Origin: Symsagittifera roscoffensis
Taxonomy: Eukaryota; Xenacoelomorpha; Acoela; Convolutidae
Length of the DNA: 64,000 nt
NCBI RefSeq assembly: GCF_963678635.1
Contig: NC_087065.1
Span: forward strand, 5,355,209-5,419,208
Direction of reading: 5' to 3'
In this document: piece after piece, positions 38,308 through 52,700 of the stretch
Numbering within the stretch: the first letter of the stretch is position 1
Layout: each line of letters begins with the position of its first letter
Program-made: the position numbers and the translations under genes
The notes under the pieces: generated by a model
What the model was told of the DNA's origin: nothing
Databases searched by the model: none
The model's input: the letters and a program-made list of their open reading frames with translations, nothing else

Positions 38308-39130
38308 TACTCCCCGGACAGCCCGGTCAATATCTCGCAGTCTTCATCAAAATGGTACAGTGCCATCGAACAGAATTTACAAAATGTACGAGATCACTTT
38401 TATCCACGTCATATCGACTCACTGAAGAATATAAATGGCATCATACTACACTATTATAGCCTTCCAAATTCTTTCACTAATCTGCACTTTCAAGGGTATG
38501 ACTTAAGATAAAACATCTTTTTAGACTTCTAACGTCTATGTCCCGATTTAAAACTTTTTCTCCTAGGTTTAAAAAGTGTAGGGACGCAGGACAGTCCTGC
38601 CAACCCACACATAAAATTATCCTACTATGCTTCTTCCCTTCGGAAATTTAGTTATTATTGGTCCTGAATATTAAAACTAAAATCTGTGGTTAGAAGGAAC
38701 AATGAAATAATACCCTCTTCAAGAGATTACCCAGGCCTTTCACGTCACCACAAAGTGATCAGTTGTCCTAGTTGATTAAAAACAATCATGCAGGCTGGAA
38801 TATTTTAATATATTCTCCACTCAAGCTTTTCTAAATAAATAGTAGGTGTCTCTAAAGCCCCTTACTAAAATCAAAATGCAAATATATAACTGCATAAAAT
38901 TCTTTAATCTTCAAAACTCAAATAAATGTTTTCTTTTCAGTTTCAATTGCAACTTAGTTGCTTTGTTTCTCATTTGAGTTTTTTGTCATATACAAAACCA
39001 TTCTGAGTTTTAACATCTTCTCTTTCGTCGCTTTTTTGTTTTCTTCTTCGTCCATCGTTTAGAAAATATAAAAAAACTTCTAAATGCTTCTAATTTTTTC
39101 TCTTTTTGCATCTTATTTTTCGGCCATTTG
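38308..39130 (-). other. 3' untranslated region of copy 2
   Basis: Non-coding. Aligns with 32358-33161 of copy 1, including GCAGGACAGTCCTGC and the PPT next to the LTR. Confidence 0.6.
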
Positions 39131-42100
39131 TCAATGTTCCATCCCCTCCTCCTGCGACATTCACTCCGCGCTTTCAGTCTCTGTGTCTTGCAACACATCG
39201 GTAGCTATTCTGACGCTGTTGGAAGCAGTCCTCCAATACTTCTGCTCTTCTACTCTTTGTTTACAACAAGGTAGAGGATCAACGTTAGATTCTCTGTTTC
39301 GGCAGAAGCTGTTGTGGAGGCACAACGTCACGTTTCTCTCCAAGTCTTCCTTCAACATCTCTTCCTTTTCTCTTCCGTCACATTCACTTGTTCTAGAAGT
39401 TCTCTTCACGGCGGTGGTCACTGCATTCTGATGAGTTACAAAAGCTTGCTTGAAAACTCCTGCTCCGATGTCCAGCTGATACACACTGTACACTCTGCTG
39501 TGTTGCGACATATGCTTTTTGGCATACTCGTACAAGCATGCAGCCATGTTGGCTCTAAACCATGGCATCAGTCGTCTTCTGGCCCATATATTTTTCACTT
39601 CCATCGGAATATTCAAGATTTTGCACATTGTTTCAAAAAGATCTAAATCTTTTAGACAATCCAATTCCTGTAACTGTTCTCTCGTCGGCGTCTCCCACTA
39701 TTGTTCTCCTTTACATGAGCCTCCAGCCATCGTATTGCCATCATAACTCCCACTATCGCTATCGTTATGGGATGTGATGAGTCTTGTAAACCCATAGAGA
39801 GCAGCTCTCCACAGTGCCAGATCAACACCAGATTACTACGCCCGGGATACCACCATTATTGTAGCAAGCAATGGCAGGGGAACTCATCATGTGTTGACAT
39901 GATGCTCCTCCAATTACGTTTTCCCGAAGCTTCCAGTATTGTTTCCACTTCCATCATCACCCGGTGGACTTCATCGTTCTCATCTACTGCATTGTAATCC
40001 GTGACTGTTGATCCTTTCTCCTTTTGTCTCTCAAAGTCACAGAAGTTCCCAGTGGCGTATCCCATGAACTTCTTTCCCAGTATCGATTCTAACTCCTCTT
40101 TGGTTCTCTCCGGAACTGCTGAGAACTATTTGCACAGTAACTCGTAAGATTTTTGAGACATTTTTGCAAGTCTTACGCATTTTGGCACTGAGAAGGCTTG
40201 ATCCACGATCGTTCTCGTACTCTTCACATCCACCGCTACGAAATGCACTGGGTATCTGCTCTTGCATATTGGACATTGGAGCTAATGTCGATCCCACCAA
40301 ATATCGCGCTCCCGACGGTCTGCGATAAGTTTCACTGTGCCGGATGTTCATTTCCGCCTCGATCGCTTCCCTCCATTTTCCTATATGCTTTTGCTCAGTC
40401 TGCAAAACTCCTGCAAACACTGCTACACTGATGGCCGTGACCATCTCATGCTTTTGTTCTAGATTCATTAGTGACTCTAAAGAACGAAACATGCTGTAGA
40501 ATTCTAGTGCAGCCACTATATTCACCTCAGTTCCTCCATGGCAATCTGCAAACAGTTCCGTTTCTGCTTTCGCCTTCATCTTAATGTTCCCAAACAATAT
40601 CATCAATTGCTTGTGTTGCTTCTCCAGGGTCTTTACGCACTCCAAACCTCCACAGATGTGACCTTCCAGTCCACAGACCTCTGCCAGACAGCAACCAGGT
40701 TTGACCCAGTCCTCTGGTTTCCAGCCAGGCAACTCTAACTTGTCTTCTCCGTTGCCCTTATAGGCTTTTGTCATCAAATTATGGATGATGTTCAGGTCAC
40801 GCAAGTTACAGTCCGAATTCAGTTCCCTCTGCACATCTTGTGTCGCTCGTAATATCGAATCGGCGTTGGGACTTGGACACCATGATGGTTGCATTCGTTC
40901 CCACACTACCATCAAACTCGTTCTCAGCAGTTCGTCAAAAGAATCCCACTCCAAACTCCACTCGGTTGTCCAATTTTGGCACTGAAGGTGCAGTCACATT
41001 TTCCTCCAAGACTAGTCCCAGCTTGGTCCGCTGATTAGCAGCGCTTCTTATCGTTGCAATCCTTGACATCCAGAATCTTAGCAACACAGCTTGTTCGTAA
41101 TCAAAGAAGCAATCGCGTATGTCTTCATTCAGGAAAGGGTTGTACGCTATCCCAATGACTCCGGATACGTAACTGTATGATTTCTTCCTGATTGGTCCAC
41201 AATATTCACAGGATTTCGGCAGTGCTCCCATAGATTCCTTCGAGAGCCTCAGTTCCTTGTTTGAGAACCTCCTTATTTCGTCTATCTTCTTCATCGGTTC
41301 CAGTTCCACGGGTTCTTTCATGTTTACTCGCATTGGTTTACTCTGATATATATCCAAAAGTGCTAGCAAGAGCAAGGCTTTCGCTCGTTCATCGCCTTCT
41401 CTTAGCATCTTGACACAAGTGTTCAATGCTGGCACTGAAATTTGCCCTATCATAAATCGATTGAAACAGAGAGCGTCTCTCCGCTTCGCACACGCTACTG
41501 CTGCTCCTTCTTGGGTAATCAGATCTCTCACACTTGTCATAATGAACACCTTTCCTCCCTTCGATTTTTTTCTTTCTTCCGAATCACATTCCCCACGTGT
41601 CAGTCCAATCATACACCAAGCGAACCTCAGTTGTAGCTCTGTCCTCACGTAAGGTATTGCTATCAGAGCGTGTATTTTTGGCATGGTTCTCATCTCTTCT
41701 TCAAAGTATCGCAACACTACCGCTCTCCATGGAAGGCTCACCAACTGCTCGATCGTTTCCACGTGCAGTTCAGATGATACCAGAGTCCCGTATGTTTTCT
41801 GCTTCAGGGTGGTGCCTTGCATCATCATCTCCAATTAACCTTCCATGGCGCTTTTGTCTTCCAGAGCCATTAAGTGTCCTCTGACCGAATTCTTATACTC
41901 TAACATCTCCATGTATCCACCGGCGGATTCGTCAATCGATACAATTTCCGACACTGTCAGTCGGTTATATTCCACTGGGATTAGCTGTCCTACGACGCTT
42001 CCCTTTCCGTGATTCATGGGAGAAGGTTTAAAGTCCTTAAGAGTACTCTCTCTACATTAGCTGAGTATCTCCATTTCTAATGTCGCTCCAGTCAGAGTGC

Positions 42101-44735
42101 AGTCACTCCTCTTGGTTTTGTAACCGGTTGATTTTATTCCTGCCATGAGAATCGGTGGCACCATTGCTACATCAGTCAATGTCCTGTCGGTGCCAGGTAA
42201 TCGATCATCCCCCTGTGCCAAGTCCATAGCTTCCTCGACGCGTTTTCTCTTCGCTGAGTTGACAGCTTTCATCGAGAGTTTGGAATCCACCTTTGTCTTT
42301 TCCGCCTTCCTCAAGGTCACCTTGCTGCCCAGTTTCATCTTCAATTCATTAATCTTGTCAATCACCAATTTTGATCGCATCGTTCCCTTCCGGTTTCTTG
42401 ACAGATATGCCACTTCTCCTTTGTCTTCTTGCGGCGTCATCTTGATAGGAGAGTTTGCCTCACTTTCGTCAGTGGCCGAGTCGATCAACAACTCGCTCAA
42501 TCTTCTTCACACTCGTCGAGTTTATTGAGGATTTCCCGCATTAGTGGTCGGTTGAGACCTAGTTTCAAAATAGACTGGGTTCCGTAGCTCTGAACTACTG
42601 TCCAAACCTCTTCCATGAAGGCCACTCTGTCCATTCTGCATCCCGTCCTATTTTCATGGTCTCTGTGGTGCACCTCCTACTCTTCTCCGGGCAACGTTCC
42701 AAAGAAAGGTACTCTGGCAGTGCCTTCTATTCTTCGTCTCCTTGGTGATTCCATCAAGAGTTTATCTTCGGTAATTTTAGAATTACTCGGAGAGCCGCTC
42801 TCCGGCAATTTTCGTTTCGTTACCATAAAAGCCGACGGGAGTTCTAGCGTGGAAGTACCCACGTCTGCTGGCTCAGTCGTTGCTTCCAACGCGTCCATGC
42901 CGTTTTCAAAATCACTGAGGAAATTTTCAAAGTCTAGGCTGGATACTCCTCCTTTCGAAGCCTTACTGTCTTCTTTCCCAGCTTGATCTGGATCCTGTTG
43001 CATAGGTTATTCCAATCGACGGCTTCTTCCCTGCCCATCATCTCGTTCTAAGTTCTTTCCTGACTTTGAGGGCCCTTGCTCTTCACTCCTGGTCCCATTA
43101 GGAAATTTCGGTACAATTTGCCTGCGAGCTGAGTGATCTTCCTCTTCTCCATGAACTACTTTGACTTCCTCATGCCCGAAGGGTGCTAGCATGGTTGTAG
43201 TCTGTAGGGTTCCTCCAAACGTTAACCCAAGTTTTACGCTCATTACGATTAGGGAGGCTTCTGATAATTCGGCCTTGCCTCTCATCACCATAGGCGCTAG
43301 GTTCAGTTTTGCCCATTCCTCGTTAAAACTCTCAGGCTTTGGTGTCGCTGCACTGCTCATTCGTCTTCTCGTTGCTTCATCCGTGAAAACAAACTGCGTA
43401 TACTGCAGCACTGCGGCATTTCTGCCCACAAAACACGGGTCCATCGTTTCCGAGAATTTCGCCATCCTCCTTTCATTAGTCTCAAAGGCTCTCAACCTAG
43501 GAGTTTGCACTGCGGAGACTGCTCCGAGCAACATCCTTCTTATCAGGGGGAATTCAGGGATCCCTCCGACAGTTTCTCATAATCGCCTCAACACTTCGTC
43601 TCTTCTCTAACCTTGTGATATGCTGCAGTCAGTCGAGGAATTCTCGTGATCTCTCCCTTCGTTTTGTCATAAGGTCTTAGATTCCAGAATTTAAGAAAAC
43701 TTCAATATGTCCTCTGTCCACTTCTCCCATACAATCACGGAAGTGATCATCAAAGTTGACGACCGTCATCTCTGGCTCCGATATCTTTGCAAACAATAGG
43801 TCTTCAGTCATGAGCTCTCGCAGTACACGATGCTCACACCAATTCAGCTCGCTTGCGTCCACGGCTGATATGAGGTTCAGGTGCAGCACCGACCTCCTGT
43901 ATGCTTCCACCTTAATATCAGGGAACGCAGACGTGACTGCAGGTCCGTATATAACGGTCACGAACTCCGTGGCTCCTCTGATCAATGCTAAGGTATCAGT
44001 CGTCATAGCTAAGCTCAGATCAGTTAGTAGGGGCATGCCCCCTGCATGTCGTCGCACGTCTTCCTCCCTCTCAATCGCTTCATCCTCTCCTGTTCGAAAG
44101 CGATTCTGCTGCAGGAGGTACTGGATAAGAGTATGTCGCAAATCTCTTATCGTGTTTCAGGAATCCGTAGATCGTTTCACGTCGAACTTGCTCACGTTCT
44201 CTCTCATTTGCTCCAGATAGCGTGTCAAATTCATCAACCCTCCCAAGTTTCCATGCGTTATCGCAATCAACGTTAGAAGTCCATCTAATTGCAGATTCTG
44301 TACTCCTTCAGTGAGCAGTATCGCTGGTCCTTTCACAAAGTTCTCTGCTCCAAACGTCACGAATAGGGCGACTACTTGGAGGAATTCTTTTATCAGGTAT
44401 TGAGAAAGTGAAGGGTATAATTTTGCCAAGAAGGACGCGGTCCATCCGGCTCCTAGTCCTTCCAACATGCTGTCAGTCCAGTCAAAGCCTTCTTCTCCCT
44501 TCACATTCTGTGTCCAGAAAGTTTCCAAGGTCACTTGGCACACTCTGTTTACGAACGCGGCTGATTTCTCTTCAGCATTTTCGGCCAGGCTTACCTCTTT
44601 TACTAAGTAGGCATGGATCTTCCTGATCATCACTGGGCCTCGCTCGAAAGCATCGGCGCCCAAAGCTGCTATCCGAGGGGTCAAGTGCAGCCACTGGTTA
44701 GCCTCTGGTTTCGTTCTCAAAACCTTTGCCTTCAG
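39131..44735 (-). pseudogene. ORF4 homologue of copy 2
   Basis: Homologous to the giant ORF4 protein of copy 1 from its C-terminus (stop at 39131-39133) to the block VLRTKPEANQWLHL. Open pieces on the minus strand lie at 39664-39161, 40954-40037, 41834-40935, 42500-42057, 43003-42677, 43534-43007 and 44141-43677. Between them are stops and frameshifts, and the acidic linker differs in length. The cysteine cluster CCLAEVCGLEGHICGGLEC is kept. The N-terminal part (about 80 codons) is lost in a deletion that fuses it to ORF3 (MENLKAKVLRTK). Confidence 0.75.
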
Positions 44736-47700
44736 ATTCTCCATCTCTTTTCCGCGGTTTGCGGCAGATATGATTACATAATATTTCCCTTCCGAGAGCA
44801 AAGCCACCATTGCATACATGAACTTCAGTCCATCCGGGAGATATGCATATCCCGGATACAACGCAAACACGGCTCTCGGTGTTATTTTAGTGAAGGCAAC
44901 TTCTTTCAGCCTGTCCACTACTTCACCCATTGATTCGAGGATATCCTTTATAGCTGGCCATACAGCGGCTTCGGCTGTCGTAGGCTCTCTGAGTCTGCTC
45001 GGAAAACCCCTACTATGTAGATGGTCATTGATGCCAGCGAATACAATTGTGATCGGGTTCATTTCTGTCTGCCGTTGTACCCCGATTGCCATTGACACAG
45101 ATTCCATTAGGTCTAGGTCGATCGCTGCCAACATTACAATATCAGGCCAAAACAGAGACTAGGAGGTATACACGAAGTCTGAACTCGCGACTACCATAAT
45201 CTTTGCCTTCCTCATTGCTGTATTGTCATACGCAGCAAAGGTTGTCTCATCTTTCCTGATCGCCTTCAACACAGCGTATCTCGGAAGATCACCTTCTTGA
45301 TTCACTTTTTTCGGGTACGCTCTCTTTTTTACGTGTCCTGGGGTTGTTTTCACCTGCCTGAATATCTTTACATGTTGTCCTATTGGCGCCCTCGTCGTCA
45401 GGAATCTTCCGGGTTTCTCCTCTCGTTTTTCTTCGTCGTTGTTCAACTTCACATCTTGCAAGGGTCTTGCATTCACTGGAGGTGTGGTCTGACATCTGAC
45501 ATCTGGTGCAGACGGTCAGTACCCATCGTATTGTTTGAGTGCAGTCCCTCTAAATCGGCAAATCTCAAGGCGGCTGTAGAGCTGAAGTTTATGCCAGCAG
45601 TTATTAACCAGTCCACGCCTGTTATTTAGTACAGTCCGTTGACAGACAAACTCGCTCCATTCAACATCCTCATGGCATCTGCTGCAAAGCTCACCGTCTG
45701 AAGGTTCTATTTCATCAGATCCTCTTTGTACATATGCCATGGAGATGGCATGGGCCTCGACCACATCAAAGAGCTCCTGTCTGGGCGTCGCTCCTCTCGC
45801 CTGGTGCTCGTCGTCTCTGATCTTGTCTCCGATCTAGATAAGCAGGTTGTCTCTGCGGTCGGATTGACAGGTCCTAATCTTCGCCTAGGATGGATGGTGC
45901 TTCTCATTGATGCTTCCCCCAATCGATCTTGTACATCTGTCCTTTGCCCCGACTCGCTGGAGCTTTGTTGCGTGTAGGTCATCACGGCTGGGACCGTTTC
46001 CAAACGTGTTTCTAAGTTAAGGGGCAAAAAGATTGAAATTGCCGGCTCATTTGCGGTTTCTTCCTTCTTCAGCACTCCCGTGTCAAAGAGCTCGACTTCC
46101 ATTTCATCCAGTCGCTCCTGGAATTCTCGGTTCAACCAGGCTTGTCCTTCAATGCTATCAAAGTGTATCCCATCAGTGGTTAGTCTGGCCTGATCCATAG
46201 CTCCCAGCTCACGTTCAATGTCCATAAGGATCAACCGTCCAGCATTCTGACTCGCAAGATTTCGCAGGATGTTGTTCACCTAATGACTCCTTCATTATGT
46301 CTTCTTCCTGTTGCTGTCAACGTCTTCGTGCTCATGGGTACGGTGCAGACGGTCAGTACCGCGCAACTTAATTTCTGCCAGAGAGTAGTAAATAGGCACA
46401 CCATCATTGACTCCCATCGGGCCTCTTCCTCATCTGAGCCTCTTGATACATTATTCGTCGCTATTAGGATCATTATGTCAGGGATCCTCCCTGGGTTCAT
46501 CAGCTCCACCATTCGAAATAGCTGGGCTATCGTTGCACCTCCAAAGGCCATCACCGTAGTGATCCAGGAGGTCCTCAAATTCTGGAGCACTCTGACTAAG
46601 CTGTCCCCCTGTATCAGATGTGATGTCCCAAGTGGCGGTTGCTGCAGGTTTACTGCTAGGCTCCCAGTGGATCGATTGAAGCAGGCTCGCGAATCAGTGT
46701 CCGGAACTCCCGTGAAGCTATTCTTCATTTGGTTGTTCTTCTGCACGTCAATCACTCGGGACACTTTCTTTATCGGTACTTCTCGTATCTTCCTATCTGG
46801 AACCTTGGAGCTCTTTGTCGGTAACGCTGTTTCACTAACTCCCGTTCTCGTCATCATCTTTTGGGACAGTTGCACTCTGCCCGTGTCATCAATTGTTCCG
46901 TAGGGTGCAGTCACCCGGGAACCTGGCGCATTCCTATTAGGGACCAATCGTCCAGCTGTTTCTATCAATTTTCTCGCCGTTTGCTCCACGACTGGGTCAA
47001 CTAGGGTGTCACTTGGGTCCGGGATTGTCACTCGACCGGTTGTAGCCGTGAGTTGCGTCTCCGTCGTCTGACTCAACTCTCGAGGCGTCGAAAGTTCCAT
47101 CGGGGACTGCCCACGAGGAATTTTCCTTGTAGGGATCACTTTTTCGACTGCTGTCGTTAACGCCAGACGCTCCGATCGCTGCTTGTACTCTCACATCAAG
47201 CGCTCTATCTCTTCACCCTGCTTCTTGTTACAATCTTCAAACAATTTCTTCCACATGTCTCTTTGTTCTTCTATACTGAGCATGGTCATGGTCATCTCGT
47301 CCAGCTCCCTTCTGGTCTTCTCCAGTTCTTCTATCGTCCCATTAAGATCTTGCATAGTCTCGTTCGCCTGAACCCTTCCTCTACTTTTGCCCTCTTTGGT
47401 GGCACAGCTGCTCTCAGTTTTGAACTAGATGAGGCAGCCTCGCTGTTCATTTCCTGATGCATTCTCCTCAAACCAGGCCTAGGCTTGGTGGGCAAAGGCA
47501 TCTCACCTGTTTGGTAGGTCCTCGAACTTATCAATCCAGGCTCGTTCGCCCAGTCACTTCCTGAGATAGCCTCGTTTCTCCACCTCATCACCCTCATGTT
47601 TGGGCGGTCTAGTACTCCTCTTTCTCCATATGCTGCCATCAATAAGACTTCCGTGGGGCGGTCCCCTCGGTTATTATTCCCCAAGATGTTTATCAAGGCG

Positions 47701-47834
47701 GCCAAAAACATGACTACCTCCGGGTCCTCCAGAGCGAAGTCTCGATCCATCAGTCGACGATAGATCGCATCTATCATCGGTCCTACGTACGCCTCTGCCA
47801 GGTCCATGTACTCGTTCAAATCAAAGTTGTCCAT
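44736..47834 (-). pseudogene. ORF3 (SGNH hydrolase) homologue of copy 2
   Basis: ATG at 47834 (MDNFDLNEYMDLAEAYVGPM, closely matching copy 1). SGNH blocks: IQGDSLVRVL (Ser about 46600), FGGATIAQL, ATNN in place of GTND (about 46452-46463), and DGIHFDS (about 46158-46175). A one-base deletion near 46278 breaks the frame between blocks III and V. The second SGNH-like module is kept (IVFAGINDHLHSRG, about 45030). The frame then runs directly into ORF4 sequence through a deletion near 44735. Confidence 0.75.
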
Positions 47835-48222
47835 GTTCTTTCGGATTCGATTCTATTATCAGTTTGATGAACTGAAATCAAGTGAATGATTAAATGATCA
47901 ATCAGGATCTAGAAAAGAGGTCCCGAATATCACATTTATCAATTTTACACTAATTTTATATTTAAATTTATTTAAAACAGTCAGATAAAAAGATTTTGAT
48001 CCGAAAATTTATTAAAATCAATTCGTTGCTAACATTTTGGAATTCGACCTAAGAATGGACAGTCCAAAGTTCGAATCTATTCCTAAGATTGTCATTCGGT
48101 TATTCATGGTCACTAATTCCTTCTTACCCAGGGTCTTAATAGCAAAACACATAACATAACATAACACACATATCATATTCAACACACTCTTGGTATGACG
48201 TCTTCCTGCATGCAACCTAAGC
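47835..48222 (-). promoter_or_regulatory. pol to ORF3 interval of copy 2
   Basis: Non-coding. Keeps the splice-acceptor-like CTCTTTTCTAG and nearby TGTGATATTCG, an altered form of the LTR-end-like string seen in copy 1. Confidence 0.4.
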
Positions 48223-49740
48223 TCAGTCTATACTGAAATAATATTTCTTATGTAAGTATACTTGTATATAAGTATCAGAGAAGATTACGTGTATCAGTGC
48301 ATACAGCTCCCGAGGATGCAGTCTTCCTCTGTTTGGATCGTACACTGGAAGCGAGAGCTCCTTCGCGTCAATTTCGACAAGGTAGTCCCTCAGCCTCGTC
48401 AAAGACAAGACTAGGTTCTCTGGGTCCACGTGCTGCTTCTCCGTCGCCCTCGTTACCAAGAAGCACAAGTATTTTCCCGGTATCTGCGACGCCGCCGGAG
48501 GTAAGGCTGCTACGCCCCCTATCCCTGGTCTTTGCTTCCAAAGGAATTCTATGTTTTTATATTCTTTTCATAAAATCCGCTGCTAACGCTGTCTTAAAAC
48601 TCATGTCTGCTGTGATCGCTATCGCACATGTTCTATTCGTGAGTATAAAATTGCTATCTGTCAACGTTATGCTACTTGAGTATTCACTTGGTAAGCTAAA
48701 ATATGACTCAACTACTCTCCTTAGGTCCGGTTTCTTAAGGATCTCGTCTGTTTCTGCTTCTAGATCACCTGTCTCTCTTGCTATTCTTAAATTAACAAAT
48801 TTTCAGTGTGGGTAAGTCCTACCCCCACTTCCCGGACAAAAATATCCGTCGACGTCCCTGTCGATCGCATACCGGATATCAAATCGAGGTTTGAAGCCGG
48901 AATGAGTAATCGTCCTTCCTGGGCAGCCCAGGATGGATCATCCCTTTCGGTTTTTACGTATTTTATGCTTTCACAATCTACATCTTGAATCGTGACACTG
49001 GTCTCCTTTGGGTCCGACGTCATTTCGTTCAGCCATTCCAAGACACGGAGATTCGCCTAGTTTTGCTCGCTTTACTGCTGTTGCTCGTCGTCGAATTCTA
49101 CCTCGGGCTTGGACCGGTCGTCGAACCACTCCTCGTCGACTATGTCAATGTCTTGTGACACAGTTATTTCTTCTAGACCCACTACTTCTTCCACTATCTT
49201 CTATAGATCTATCCTGTCCACTACGAAGTCGTCTCCTTAAGGATTATATTTCTTCGTGAGTCTTGTCCTGGAGCTTTTTTGTTCCTTTTGGTAGTATAAC
49301 GTTCTTAAATACCCACTCGTAGTCTCCTACCGTGTAAGCTTTTGCACAGCTGCTTTTTTATCGAATCTTTTCCTCTACCTTGCCTGTGCCTGCTGGGTAT
49401 TCCGTCTACATAAGTCATTTAGTTCTTGTTGACGTCTAATCACATCCCTTACGTAGACTTATGGTGATCTCTTCTCCTCATACTCTGGGTAAAAGAAAGT
49501 CAAAGGTAAAGACTTTTCGTGTCCTGTTAACATCATGTGTGGACTAATTCCGGTGGTGGAGTGTTGCGTGCTATTGTAAGCTCCCATCACTTGTGGAAGA
49601 TATCTGTCCCAATCGGTCATGTACCTGGAACAATATACCCTCAGCATCGACTCTAACGTTTTGTTTTGCCTTTCCACTAAGCCATTCGTCTGGGGATGGT
49701 ATGTCGTGGAGTGGGCTTGAGAAAACTGCTAACGTCGCAT
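48223..49740 (-). pseudogene. integrase C-terminus and macro domain candidate of copy 2
   Basis: Reading leftward: the end of the integrase core (GLVERQN homologue, 49677-49459), a damaged linker with several stops, the block with ERDDPSWAAQEG (49041-48787), and then the macro domain. A one-base insertion near 48570 breaks the domain between its first helix and the FLWKQ block. The rest (48468-48223) is intact: FLVTRATEKQHVDPENLVLS, LPVYDPNRGRL and the final strand IFSDTYIQVYLHKKYYF before TGA/TAA. That final strand is the one missing in copy 1. Confidence 0.6.
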
Positions 49741-52700
49741 CAGCTCTTTCGTAAGTTCTCCAACGAAAGCTGTTCCGTTATCCGGTTGAAACGTCATCGG
49801 GCAACCATGTCTCGGTATCCACGTGTTGATTAGGTGATCGCAAGTCTCTTCCGCTGAGGCAGTTATGCAGGGCACGGCCTCTGCATACTTCGTGAAGTGA
49901 TCTATCATGGCTAAGATTAGATTGTAACCACTGTCTGTCATGCATATCTTTTGTGACCAATCGGTACCACCTCGTTAAATTCAGATGACTCGATCGACTG
50001 CCAGGGAAATCGCAACTTCCTTGGATTCTTGACCTGTTGGCATGACAGACAAGCTGTTACCCACTTCTCGCATGCCTTTTTCATTCCATGCCACTCAAAG
50101 CGTTTCAGAATCCTCGGGTATACTTTGTCGATTCCCTGATGGCCCATCTGATCATGTGACCTGAATAAAAGGTCTGTTTGATAGAGTTGCGGCAACTCTA
50201 TCGCATTGTATTTAAACAGGACTTTGTCCTCGTCTCTTCTCGTTCAAGCCACGATGCCGTCCTTGTTCAGATATCGTACAGATAAGTTATTGTCTCAGAA
50301 TGCGATAACTGTCTTCCTCCAGATCGCCTTTGTCCGGAGCTCCATTTTCGATTCACTTTTTCAGGTTGCTCGTCGTGCGGTCATTTCTCGGTGCTCTTAG
50401 TAGGTCCGAGAGTCTGTATCTCGCCTTCAAGTACGTCTTCATGACTCTCATCTGACTATTCATTCATCTGGCTGATGCGTGTCATCTTCCACCTTAACGC
50501 ACCAAATCTTCGTCAATGGTTGTGTTTCTTGTTTGAACGGTTGGAGATCAGTCCTGACTACTTATTTTTGCGACAAGCTTATCGAACGTTTCGATACTGC
50601 TATTGTTTCTAGATCGTCTGCTGTGTTATCAAAGACTCTTTTACCTGGTATGAGGTAGCGATCACTGTCAGGGTCTTGATATACCTCCCTATCTAGATCC
50701 CTTGCTCGAGTTTCCGCTAATAGTGTGTGGATCGCTAGTTCTGACATGTCTGATCCTGAGCTCGAGTTCCTGTCTGAGTAGGTATCGATTTCTGAGTTCC
50801 GAGAGTTGTCATCCATTAAGGAGTCTGCGATGGAGCACGTTCACTCCTCTGGATCAGTTCTGTGCGTTCTTCACATCCATCTGAACTCCCCGGACAAATT
50901 TTTGTTCTCCAGGTCCTGTTTCTCATCAGGAACTTTTTCATCCACATCAGGCTTCTCGGACAAGCTTTCTTGTCCCTGGTGTTGATCCTGAACTCGCCGA
51001 CTCTTCTCACTGTTAATCTCCCCGGACAAACAATCTTGCCCCAGGTTTCGTTCAACCTTCTCACCTTCCTTATCCTGGTCCTCAAAGCTAACGGTTTTCT
51101 TTTGCGTATCGTTCCCCTGTTCTTTCCGTTTATATGATGCGCTTGTCAAGACGTTTTGGGGTATCGAGGACACTAGTTGCTGAGCTATGGTCCTACAATC
51201 CCTTTCATGTTCTTTGTGTTGTCATCTTGACCTTCTCGCAGACTGTCAGTGATTCCATGGCTGCTGCCAACTCGGGGTCATCTCTTGTCAATTCTCTCTC
51301 CAACAATCCAACCAGCATCCGCATCACTTGCGGTGTGACCTGCATTGTTCTATCCAATAATTAGAGGCTGTTAATGTTCATGCGAGAGAGTTCCTGCTGG
51401 ACCAGGTTCGAGCGCAGCAACAGATTCAAGGGCACCAGGTCCGTCTTGGATAGAATCTTTATATCGGCTGCTTTTTCTACAGGTAACTCAGGATGTCCTG
51501 GAATCGGATGTCCAGACTTGTCCAACCATCTCGTCAAGGTAAGCGCTTCGTAAGTTTCTTTGCCCAGAAATAAGAACCCTTCCTTAATTTCTGCCTGATT
51601 GGCTTGCTTCTGTTTCAATCTTTCATAGAACTCAGTCTTCTTGCTGAGGCTGTCAGCATTCTGGTTTTTCTCGCGCATCCTGTGCTCGATTATCATGTGG
51701 TAGCCATCTAATCTCACTATCTATGTACCAATATAACTCTGATCCATCGAGTAGGTCTTCAACCAGGATAACGCTCTGTTGTCCACGCGTAACTTGAAGG
51801 GAGCGCTCCCCAAGTACGCGCGGTACTTTTCACGGATGTGACTACTGCAAACATCTCTGCTTTCAGTGCACCAGATTTCATCTCAGTGTCACTTAACACC
51901 TTACTGCCATATGCAATGGGACGGAGAACTGTTCTTCCATTCCATTCCTGCTCCTGATGCAGTATTCCTGAGATGGCTACTACTGATGCGTCTGTGTCAA
52001 GAACATACATGCCCTTTTCTCTAGGCATGCCTAGCGCTGGCGCTTTGCCACAGTTCCCGCTTCATGTTCTCCAAGGCAGCGTGTGCTTCTTCGTTCCATT
52101 CGAACTTCTTTCCTTTGTTGCGCATCAGCTTCTGCATAGGTTACACCTTGTCTGCATATCCTTTCATGAACTCACGGTAATAATTGGCGAATCCTAGGAA
52201 GCTCATGAGTTGTGTGTCCGTTCTCGTATCCTTCCATGTTAACACAGCCTCTACTGCTTCCGGGTTTGGCCTCACGCCATGCCCGCATCATTCTCCCTAG
52301 CTACTTTATCGAATCTCCTGAGTATATCCTATTTCGATGGTTAACATTTCAAACCTGCTCTTTTCATGCAGCCAAAGACCTTTCTAGCCGATCAAGGTGG
52401 TCTTCCAGGGTGGGTGTTGCTATGACCACGTCATCCACGTAACACATCACAAGGTTCCCGTACTTCTTTGTCACTCTGGTCAAAGCCTGAGCCATCAGTC
52501 TTTTTGAAAAGTGGCCGTCGCGTTGCACAAGCCGAAGGGCATCCTCCTCCACTGATACAACCCCAATTCACATGCGAATCCGGTCTTCTCTCTGTTTTTC
52601 TTTCGCAGAGGGACCTGCCAGAAGGCCGAACCCAAGTCCAGAGTGGTGAAGAACTTGGCGTCACCAAGTTTTGAGAGGCTTTCGACTATTTGCGGTATCG

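Noticed and set aside
39084-46903. Plus-strand open frames of 100-206 codons opposite copy 2 ORF3 and ORF4
   Set aside because: They are antisense shadows of the conserved minus-strand protein, whose blocks match copy 1.
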